This document shows, piece by piece, positions 1-5,128 of a stretch of 6,279 nucleotides of DNA. The notes beneath the pieces are model-generated. The model made no database searches. It was given only the letters and a program-made list of their open reading frames with translations, and was not told the DNA's origin. The stretch covers positions 1 through 6,279 of the forward strand of contig DCAW01000019.1 in the NCBI GenBank assembly GCA_002313895.1, read 5' to 3'. This DNA comes from Dehalococcoidia bacterium UBA1123. Lineage in GTDB: Bacteria > Chloroflexota > Dehalococcoidia > Lucifugimonadales > UBA1123. Both the position numbers and the translations under genes were made by a program. Every line of letters starts with the position of its first letter. Within the stretch, counting starts at the first letter, position 1.

Positions 1-309
1 TCAAACGAAGAATTGGAACAGCGAAATGAGGGCGAGCACGACGGTCATTGCCAACGCTAACCCGGCGACAAACAATGTTGTGAACAGCTTGTGGTCGAAT
101 TTCAGGTGCATGTAAAACATCGCGACTAGCGCGAACTTCGCGATAGACAGGACAGCCAGCACCGGAATAATCCCCTTGCCGAGGGCAGTGATGTAGAAAA
201 CGCCGACCTCAATGGCTGTTATCGCCGACAGAATGAGCGCGACTTTGAAGTAGGTTCCCGGAGTGGGGTGCCCTGTATGCACTATCGCCTGTGATTCTTG
301 CTGACTCAT
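1..309 (-). CDS. coxD: Cytochrome c oxidase subunit IV (caa3/prokaryotic COX4 type)
   Basis: A 102-residue membrane protein, the small fourth subunit of the caa3/quinol-type oxidases (CtaF/CyoD-like family). It has no redox centre; in relatives it supports assembly or stability of the complex. Three hydrophobic segments are visible at about residues 20-41, 47-66 and 74-101. The second ends in the family signature AKFALVAMFYMHLKFD (57-72), and Glu34 lies in helix 1. The length fits the family (about 95-110). The ATG start is preceded by a modest Shine-Dalgarno match, GGGTGG (313-318), only 3 nt away. The gene lies 83 nt after coxC and is probably the last or near-last gene of the operon. Its TGA stop is the first triplet of the window, so anything downstream is unseen. 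Family assignment is firm. The symbol could equally be ctaF. Confidence 0.9.
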   Translation of the reverse strand: MSQQESQAIVHTGHPTPGTYFKVALILSAITAIEVGVFYITALGKGIIPVLAVLSIAKFALVAMFYMHLKFDHKLFTTLFVAGLALAMTVVLALISLFQFFV

Positions 310-392
310 GTTCCACCCAGATTATTGAATTTTGTCGATTACAACCTTGGAGCGGTTGTCGATGTTGGTACAAGGCTCGGCAGCGGTTGTCT
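310..392 (-). other. coxC-coxD intergenic spacer with short repeats
   Basis: This 83-nt gap is long for this part of the operon. It holds a 10-bp direct repeat, AGCGGTTGTC on the + strand, at 351-360 and 382-391 (31-bp period). It also holds a 6-bp inverted repeat, ACAACC (341-346) and GGTTGT (354-359), with a 7-nt loop. In the coxD-sense RNA no U-run follows the hairpin, so it does not look like an intrinsic terminator. It may be an RNA-processing or stability element, or chance. No small reading frame with a good ribosome binding site was found. Confidence 0.4.
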
Positions 393-1013
393 TTAGAAAC
401 CCTCGAAGACTCCGAACAAGTAGATGACTGTGAAGATGACGATCCAAACCACGTCAACGAAGTGCCAGTAAAGGGCCGCAAGGTCCAGTTCCAGTTCTTT
501 TTCTGGGCTGGCTCCGCCTTTTCGGAAGGAGTGGAATAGGAGAGACAGCAACCAGATCACTCCCAGCGTCACATGCGCGCCGTGGAATCCGGTGAGCGTG
601 AAAAACGTGGTGCCGAACAGGTTCGTGCGCGGTGTCAATCCGTGTTGAACAAAGTCTCGAAATTCGAATACCTGGAAAGCCAAGAATGTCGCGCCCAGGA
701 TGGCGGTGGACGCTAACCAGATGCGATAGGCTTTGATGTTGCCCCGGGTCAGAGCGGCATAGGACAGCACCATGCTCATCGAGCTCATCAGTAGCACGAA
801 AGTGCTGACAGATGTGACAGGAATGCTGAACACATCTTCAGGGAACGGGCCCACGAGGCTCTTACCCTGATAGACCAGATATGTGGCTATCAAGGCCCCA
901 AAGAACATGCAGTCGGACCCAAGGAATGCCCACATCAGGAGCTTTCGGTGACTCAGGCCTGTCGATGTGGCCTCGTGCTCCCCTCCGTGGGGCATTGATG
1001 GTGCGTGTGCCAA
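393..1013 (-). CDS. coxC: Cytochrome c oxidase subunit III (short, five-helix form)
   Basis: Subunit III of the heme-copper oxidase, an integral membrane subunit without redox metal that in relatives stabilises subunit I during turnover. The 206-residue protein has five predicted helices (about 24-48, 66-86, 98-118, 138-160, 182-202), like the Bacillus CtaE form and unlike the seven-helix mitochondrial form. Family marks are Glu117 in FQVFEF (the position of the DCCD-reactive glutamate in bovine subunit III), GFHGAHVTLG (142-151) and YWHFVDVVWIVIF (182-194). The soluble N-terminus is histidine-rich (His3, 9, 13, 22), with no known role. The start is TTG: GGAGG at 1021-1025 lies 7 nt upstream of it, whereas the first ATG (Met7) would be 25 nt away. 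The gene begins 16 nt after the coxA stop, so co-transcription is very likely. Confidence 0.96.
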   Translation of the reverse strand: MAHAPSMPHGGEHEATSTGLSHRKLLMWAFLGSDCMFFGALIATYLVYQGKSLVGPFPEDVFSIPVTSVSTFVLLMSSMSMVLSYAALTRGNIKAYRIWLASTAILGATFLAFQVFEFRDFVQHGLTPRTNLFGTTFFTLTGFHGAHVTLGVIWLLSLLFHSFRKGGASPEKELELDLAALYWHFVDVVWIVIFTVIYLFGVFEGF

Positions 1014-1020
1014 AAGTTAG

Positions 1021-1025
1021 CCTCC
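1021..1025 (-). promoter_or_regulatory. Ribosome binding site of coxC (decides a TTG start)
   Basis: On the minus strand this reads GGAGG, a perfect match to the anti-Shine-Dalgarno core. It is separated by CTAACTT (7 nt) from TTG at 1011-1013. The alternative ATG six codons later would have unsuitable spacing. The site lies wholly in the 16-nt gap after the coxA stop. Confidence 0.75.
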
Positions 1026-1029
1026 GCTC

Positions 1030-2907
1030 TTAATGGGAAGAGTGTTCATCGTCGGGGTCAGGGTCGTTAACTGGCTCGAGCGCCCATGCATAGACGCCGA
1101 TCATGCCGATCAGCACTCCTGCCGCAGCCAGGACGAAGTTGTAAATTACGCCGTTATACACAACGCCGTAACCTGCAATAAGCAACCCGATGCTGACAAC
1201 AATAGGCCAGTAAGACGGCTGTGGCAGGTGAATCGAGTGTTCTTCTGGCTCGTAGCCTGATCCGCCGGACACCGGCACGGGGACGCCGATGCGACGGCGC
1301 TGTTTCTCTTCCCACCATTCATCTCGGTCTGTGACTTCTGGAATCACCGCGAAGTTGTACTCAGGTGGCGGCGAAGCGATGGACCACTCCAGGGTTCTTG
1401 CGTCCCAGGGGTCGCCGGACGCTTTCTCGCCGTTCCTCCAACTATTCACAAAGTTGTACACGAAGAGCAGCATGGAAGCTGCCAACATCAACGAGCCAAT
1501 CGTGGATATCAGGCTCCAGAACTCCCACCCCATGTTTTCCTGGTAGGTGTAAATCCGCCGAGGCATGCCGTCAAGCCCGGTGAAGTGCATCGGGAAGAAG
1601 GTGATGTTTTGAGCGATTAGCATCGACCAGAACTGCACTTTGCCTAAGCCCTCGTTGTACATCTTGCCGGTCATCTTGGGGAACCAGAAGTAGATTCCGG
1701 CGAATATTCCCATTAACGCGCCTCCGAACAGCACGTAATGGATGTGGGCGACGACGAAGTAGGTGTCTTGTTGCTGGGCGTCGGAAGCGGCGACGGCGTG
1801 CATGACGCCGCTGATCCCGCCCATGATAAACATGCCGACGAATCCCAGGGCGAATAGCATCGGCGTCTTAAAGTTGAGGGACCCGCCCCAAATTGTCCCC
1901 AGCCAGTTGAACACCTTGATGCCCGTAGGTACGGCGATCATCATGGTGGTGAAAGTGAAAACGGAGTTTGCCACCGGGCCCAAACCTACGGTGAACATAT
2001 GATGGCTCCAAACCATCCAACCCATGAAAGCGATGACGACTCCCGCGACAACCATAGTGCCGTATCCGAACAACGGTTTCTTGGAAAAGGCTGGTAGCAC
2101 ATCCGACACGATTCCCATCGCAGGTAGTATCAGGATGTAAACTTCCGGGTGGCCGAACACCCAGAACAGGTGTTGCCACAAAATCGGTTGGGCTCCTGCG
2201 GCTACGTTGAAGAAGTTCATTCCAAATGTGCGATCGAACATCAACTCGATAAGCGCAACTGTGATCACAGGGAAGGCCAACACCAGCAGGATCGCTGTAA
2301 GGAGCGTCATCCAGGTGAACATGGGCATACGCATCAAGCTCATGCCTGGAGCCCGCATGTTCACGATGGTGACGATAAAGTTAAATGCCGCTGCCAGCGA
2401 AGCAACACCCAACACCTGGAGGCTAACGACCCACAGGTCGATGCCGTGGCCTGGGTTCGCCGTGATGCCGGTTAAGGGCGCGTAAGAAAACCAGCCGGCG
2501 TTGGGAGCGCCTCCCGTGATCCAGCTAATTTTCAGAAGAAGCGCGCCTGCGAGGAACGTCCAGAAGCTGAAAGCGTTTAATCTGGGGAACGCAACGTCGC
2601 GGGCGCCAATCTGGAGCGGCACCACGAAATTGAAAAACGCTGCGCTCAAAGGCATCACCGCAAGGAAGATCATCGTCGTTCCGTGCATGGTGAATAGCTG
2701 ATTGAAAATCTCAGGCGATATGAGATCTTGTTCGGCCTGCACCAGCTGAGCCCTTATGAGAAGCGCTTCCATTCCGCCGGTCAAGAAGAGGATGAACGCG
2801 GTCACACCGTACAAAATGCCGATGCGTTTGTGATCGATTGTCGTAATCCAAGACCAGACACCCGTAGGGTGAACGGGTCTTGGAATTGCGAAGGGCATGG
2901 TGCTCAT
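1030..2907 (-). CDS. coxA: Cytochrome c oxidase subunit I (type A1, with two extra C-terminal helices)
   Basis: Catalytic subunit of the terminal oxidase (EC 7.1.1.9). It reduces O2 to water at heme a3-CuB and pumps protons across the cytoplasmic membrane. Visible ligands: His75 and His390 for heme a, His388 for heme a3, and His253, His302 and His303 for CuB. Tyr257 is in HPEVY with the i+4 spacing of the His-Tyr cross-link. The D-channel has Asp104, Asn93, Asn111 and Glu255; Glu255 in GHPEV marks type A1. The K-channel has Lys331 in PTGIKVF. Arg450-Arg451 occupy the heme propionate position. After twelve core helices and the TLEWSIASPPPEYNF stretch (505-519), two more helices follow (about 566-584 and 588-609) and an acidic tail, as in Bacillus CtaD. 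Gln380 sits where mitochondrial-type enzymes have a Mg-binding His. GGAGG at 2914-2918, 6 nt upstream, supports this ATG. The start overlaps the stop of a 12-codon frame. Confidence 0.98.
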   Translation of the reverse strand: MSTMPFAIPRPVHPTGVWSWITTIDHKRIGILYGVTAFILFLTGGMEALLIRAQLVQAEQDLISPEIFNQLFTMHGTTMIFLAVMPLSAAFFNFVVPLQIGARDVAFPRLNAFSFWTFLAGALLLKISWITGGAPNAGWFSYAPLTGITANPGHGIDLWVVSLQVLGVASLAAAFNFIVTIVNMRAPGMSLMRMPMFTWMTLLTAILLVLAFPVITVALIELMFDRTFGMNFFNVAAGAQPILWQHLFWVFGHPEVYILILPAMGIVSDVLPAFSKKPLFGYGTMVVAGVVIAFMGWMVWSHHMFTVGLGPVANSVFTFTTMMIAVPTGIKVFNWLGTIWGGSLNFKTPMLFALGFVGMFIMGGISGVMHAVAASDAQQQDTYFVVAHIHYVLFGGALMGIFAGIYFWFPKMTGKMYNEGLGKVQFWSMLIAQNITFFPMHFTGLDGMPRRIYTYQENMGWEFWSLISTIGSLMLAASMLLFVYNFVNSWRNGEKASGDPWDARTLEWSIASPPPEYNFAVIPEVTDRDEWWEEKQRRRIGVPVPVSGGSGYEPEEHSIHLPQPSYWPIVVSIGLLIAGYGVVYNGVIYNFVLAAAGVLIGMIGVYAWALEPVNDPDPDDEHSSH

Positions 2908-2942
2908 CCGTGGCCTCCGTTGGAATTGCTCCAGTGGTGCAT
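2904..2942 (-). CDS. Possible 12-codon leader cistron ahead of coxA
   Basis: A tiny frame, MHHWSNSNGGHG, occupies more than half of the 69-nt coxB-coxA gap. Its ATG (2940-2942) has AAGGA at 2950-2954, 7 nt upstream, a good Shine-Dalgarno match. Its TGA stop (2904-2906) shares bases with the coxA ATG in an ATGA overlap, the usual geometry of translational coupling. I do not recognise the peptide as a known oxidase subunit. It is hydrophilic with three histidines and no membrane segment. The likelier role, if it is translated, is delivering ribosomes to coxA rather than making a functional peptide. Chance is a real alternative at this length. Confidence 0.3.
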   Translation of the reverse strand: MHHWSNSNGGHG

Positions 2943-2952
2943 GTTGAATTCC
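2922..2952 (-). repeat. Inverted repeat around the mini-frame start upstream of coxA
   Basis: GGAATT (2947-2952 on the minus strand) and AATTCC (2922-2927) form a perfect 6-bp, AT-rich stem with a 19-nt loop. The 5' arm covers most of the AAGGA of the 12-codon frame, the loop carries its ATG, and the 3' arm ends 3 nt before the coxA GGAGG. The stem is weak by itself, so regulation is only a possibility. Confidence 0.3.
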
Positions 2953-2976
2953 TTAACCGATAATCGTATTCAGAGC

Positions 2977-4074
2977 TTATTTCAGGCTGGACAGGTAAGC
3001 AACGAGCGCTGATATGTCAGGCTCACTGAGCGCTTTATTCGTGTCTGTATATACAGCAGCCTGCATGCCCATAATGTTGCCAGGTTTTGCGTTAAGCGGG
3101 TCTTCGAGCCACTCTCTCAGGTTGGCTTGAACGAGTGAAGGATTGACCTTGTCGAACTCGTCTCTGTTTTCGAACACGCCACCAGCCAGCGTCGATCTGC
3201 TGGCGACATGGGTGAGATTGGGTCCGATTCTACCCGATGAGCTCGGATCGGTTGCATGGCATCCGGTGCAACCAGACTGTTGGAATATCTGTTTGCCAGC
3301 GGCGATGAGCGGGTCTGCAGATTCTTTGGCGGGTTCGGCCTGTGCCAGTAACCAGGCGTCGAAATCTTCACGAGGCTCGGCGATCACTCGAAAACGCATA
3401 AGCGCGTGAGCCACGCCGCAAAACTCGGCGCATTGGGCATACAGATATCCGGGGGTGTCGGCTTGCAGCCACATATCGTTGCCATTGCCGGGCACCATAT
3501 CCACCTTGCCGCCAATTTTGGGCACCCAGAAACTGTGGATCACGTCGACCGATTCCAACCGGATGTTGATCGGCTCGCCCGTCGGGATATGCAACTCGTT
3601 AGCGAATACAATCTCTTCATCCGGGTTCACAGGATGAGGGTAACGGAACTCGAACCACCACTGGTGCCCGATAGCATCGACCACAAGCCCACCTTCGGCC
3701 GGAGTGCGTGGGGAGTTGGTGTTGTCGAAAATCGTGATAATCGTGGGAATTGAAACCAAAATCAAAAGGGCGGCAGGGATCACTGTCCAAGTGATTTCCA
3801 GTGTGTTATTGCCGTGAGTTTGGTGGGGCATCTCGTCATCACTACGACGTCGAAACTTGATGATAGCGTAGATCATCAGTCCTTCAACTAACACGAAGAC
3901 GAGAGCTCCAGCCGCGAAGATTATCCAGAACAGATTCAACTGTGATTGGGCTACCGGACCCAAAGCTTCAAATGTGGATTGTGGATGGGATTGGTTGCAG
4001 CCGAACATCAGCGCCGCAAACACCGTCAACAATGTCAGGCTGACGATATTTTTCGGGCGCCGGCTGAAATTCAT
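2977..4074 (-). CDS. coxB: Cytochrome c oxidase subunit II with CuA domain and fused C-terminal cytochrome c (caa3 type)
   Basis: Electron-entry subunit of the oxidase, 365 residues from the ATG chosen here. In order: a lipoprotein-like signal peptide (basic start, hydrophobic run, FGC with Cys26; the lipobox is not fully canonical); two helices (about 47-72 and 94-115); the aromatic stretch HQWWFEFRYP with Trp139-Trp140; and the CuA domain, ligands His180, Cys215, Glu217, Cys219, His223 and Met226 in CAEFCGVAHALM. A class I cytochrome c domain follows, with CTGCH (Cys269, Cys272, His273) and likely axial Met335 in KPGNIM. Fusion of heme c to subunit II defines caa3 oxidases. The frame is open to a TTG at 4150-4152, giving 391 residues. 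That extension is rejected: it adds 26 charged residues before the signal peptide, and the TTG lies between -35 and -10 of a good promoter. GAGGGGG (4090-4096) is the likely ribosome binding site, 15 nt away, rather far. The coxA start is 69 nt downstream. Confidence 0.95.
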   Translation of the reverse strand: MNFSRRPKNIVSLTLLTVFAALMFGCNQSHPQSTFEALGPVAQSQLNLFWIIFAAGALVFVLVEGLMIYAIIKFRRRSDDEMPHQTHGNNTLEITWTVIPAALLILVSIPTIITIFDNTNSPRTPAEGGLVVDAIGHQWWFEFRYPHPVNPDEEIVFANELHIPTGEPINIRLESVDVIHSFWVPKIGGKVDMVPGNGNDMWLQADTPGYLYAQCAEFCGVAHALMRFRVIAEPREDFDAWLLAQAEPAKESADPLIAAGKQIFQQSGCTGCHATDPSSSGRIGPNLTHVASRSTLAGGVFENRDEFDKVNPSLVQANLREWLEDPLNAKPGNIMGMQAAVYTDTNKALSEPDISALVAYLSSLK

Positions 4075-4089
4075 TATGTTTATCGGAGT

Positions 4090-4096
4090 CCCCCTC
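4090..4096 (-). promoter_or_regulatory. Putative ribosome binding site of coxB
   Basis: On the minus strand this reads GAGGGGG, the only strong purine-rich element upstream of the ATG at 4072-4074. The 15-nt spacing is longer than usual. No alternative start codon lies between the two in the coxB frame, and the far upstream TTG has no comparable site. Confidence 0.5.
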
Positions 4097-4109
4097 ACTG
4101 ATCTTGACG

Positions 4110-4127
4110 CACGCCGTTTCCGGCGTG
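4110..4127 (-). ncRNA. 5'-leader hairpin with GAAA tetraloop upstream of coxB
   Basis: On the minus strand CACGCCG, GAAA, CGGCGTG form a perfect 7-bp, GC-rich stem closed by a GNRA-type tetraloop. It starts about 9 nt after the predicted transcription start (near 4136) and ends 13 nt before the coxB ribosome binding site. No U-run follows, so it is not an intrinsic terminator. A 5'-end stabilising hairpin or a processing point between ctaB and coxB are reasonable roles; both are inference. It is a structured leader element, not an independent RNA gene. Confidence 0.5.
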
Positions 4128-4142
4128 TGACATCGGTTACAG

Positions 4143-4171
4143 AATCTACCAAAGCGTTAGGTTACAGTCAA
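4143..4171 (-). promoter_or_regulatory. Putative sigma-70-type promoter for coxB-coxA-coxC-coxD
   Basis: On the minus strand TTGACT (-35, 4166-4171) is followed after exactly 17 nt by TAGATT (-10, 4143-4148). These match the housekeeping consensus at 5 of 6 and 4 of 6 positions with ideal spacing. The predicted start near 4136 leaves a leader of about 62 nt before the coxB ATG. The position in a long gap between the biosynthetic and structural genes fits an internal promoter. Confidence 0.55.
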
Positions 4172-4234
4172 GGTGTTGTCTGGCGGCGTGACGCCAATCG
4201 GTGGCCCGTATTTAGGATGGATAATCATTCGGTG

Positions 4235-5116
4235 TCATATGACGCTGTCCACAATAATAACCATGAACAATGCGCCCAGGTAGGCGAGCGAGTACAGATA
4301 TGTTGACTTAGCGCTCTCGATGCCGGGCCTTCTCATGAGGCGCCATGCGAAGTACACAAAGCCGATCCCGAGCGCGGCCGAACCTCCCAGATAAGTCCAT
4401 CCGACCGCACGTGTTGTGAAAAACATCACTGTCAATGCCAGCAATATCCAGGAATACAGAAAGATTGAACGTTTAGTTTCGTCGACCCCTGCCACGACCG
4501 GCAGCATCGGAACTCCGGCTCGTTGGTAATCGTCTTTCAGGATCAAAGCTAACGCCCAGAAGTGGGGAGGAGTCCAGAAAAACACAATTGCGAACAGATA
4601 GAGCGCTGGAAGTCCCATCTCTCCAGTCACAGCGACCCACCCGACCATCGGAGGAATTGCTCCTGCCGCTCCGCCAATTACGATATTCTGCGGAGTGGTT
4701 CGTTTGAGGCTCTTGGTATAGACGAAAACGTAAAACAGAGTCGCGCTCAGCGTAAGGGCGGCGCTCAAAATGTTCACCATCGAACTCAACAAGGTGAACG
4801 CCACGATGTTTAGAGCGATGCCGAATATCAAGGCATGATTGGGTTGAACACTGCCGAGAACAATTGGACGATTCTGGGTGCGCTGCATTCGTTCGTCTAT
4901 GTCGCGGTCGAGGTAGTGGTTAAGAGCGTTGGCGCCGCCAGCGGCCATCGCCCCGCCTCCCAAAACATAGAATGTGAGTTGCAAGTCTGGCACGCCTTTT
5001 GTGCCTAAGAACATCCCTCCGAGCGCCGTAAACACTAACAACAGAATTATTCGAGGCTTTGTGAGAGCAATGTAGCCCCAGAAGACGCTTTGCCTGGATA
5101 GAGTTGCGGTAGCCAT
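4235..5116 (-). CDS. ctaB: Heme O synthase (protoheme IX farnesyltransferase)
   Basis: UbiA-family membrane prenyltransferase that transfers a farnesyl group from farnesyl diphosphate to the heme b vinyl group, giving heme O for CtaA. The length of 293 residues is normal. Visible marks: ALTKPRI near the N-terminus (17-23); the first Mg-diphosphate motif N-x3-D-x3-D as Asn66, Asp70, Asp74 in NHYLDRDIDERM; the CyoE/CtaB stretch YTKSLKRTTPQNIVIGGAAGA (133-153); and HFWALALILKDDYQRAGVPM (185-204) with Asp195-Asp196. Eight or nine hydrophobic helices cover the rest. The ATG lies 12 nt after the ctaA stop and in the same frame; the nearest Shine-Dalgarno (AAGGAG) is 17 nt upstream inside the last codons of ctaA, so coupling to ctaA translation is likely. 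Equivalent to cyoE/COX10. Function is clear. Confidence 0.97.
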   Translation of the reverse strand: MATATLSRQSVFWGYIALTKPRIILLLVFTALGGMFLGTKGVPDLQLTFYVLGGGAMAAGGANALNHYLDRDIDERMQRTQNRPIVLGSVQPNHALIFGIALNIVAFTLLSSMVNILSAALTLSATLFYVFVYTKSLKRTTPQNIVIGGAAGAIPPMVGWVAVTGEMGLPALYLFAIVFFWTPPHFWALALILKDDYQRAGVPMLPVVAGVDETKRSIFLYSWILLALTVMFFTTRAVGWTYLGGSAALGIGFVYFAWRLMRRPGIESAKSTYLYSLAYLGALFMVIIVDSVI

Positions 5117-5128
5117 TGACGTTTTTCG

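Larger units (their letters stand above)
4075..4234 (-). other. ctaB-coxB intergenic region and predicted coxB 5' leader
   Basis: This 160-nt gap is the longest between genes inside the cluster. Reading towards coxB it holds, in order: a 5-bp-arm inverted repeat (TGGCG at 4181-4185, CGCCA at 4192-4196, + strand); a promoter-like pair; an 8-bp direct repeat (GGTTACAG at 4135-4142 and 4160-4167, + strand); a 7-bp hairpin with a GAAA loop; and a purine-rich ribosome binding site. Together these look like an independent transcription start for coxB-coxA-coxC-coxD. Confidence 0.55.

Noticed and set aside
1868..2179. A 103-codon minus-strand frame inside coxA
   Set aside because: It lies out of frame within the most conserved part of subunit I, and its composition follows from the coxA codons.
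2149..2485. Plus-strand frames antisense to coxA (108 and 92 codons)
   Set aside because: No ribosome binding site, low-complexity polar composition and full overlap with a conserved gene; typical antisense open frames.
4110..4127. Intrinsic terminator after ctaB
   Set aside because: The hairpin is strong but is followed by GCGTCAAG on the minus strand rather than a U-run, and it lies downstream of a promoter candidate.
4075..4152. Extension of coxB to the TTG at 4150-4152
   Set aside because: The added 26 residues are charged, precede a normal signal peptide, and are encoded across a likely promoter and hairpin.
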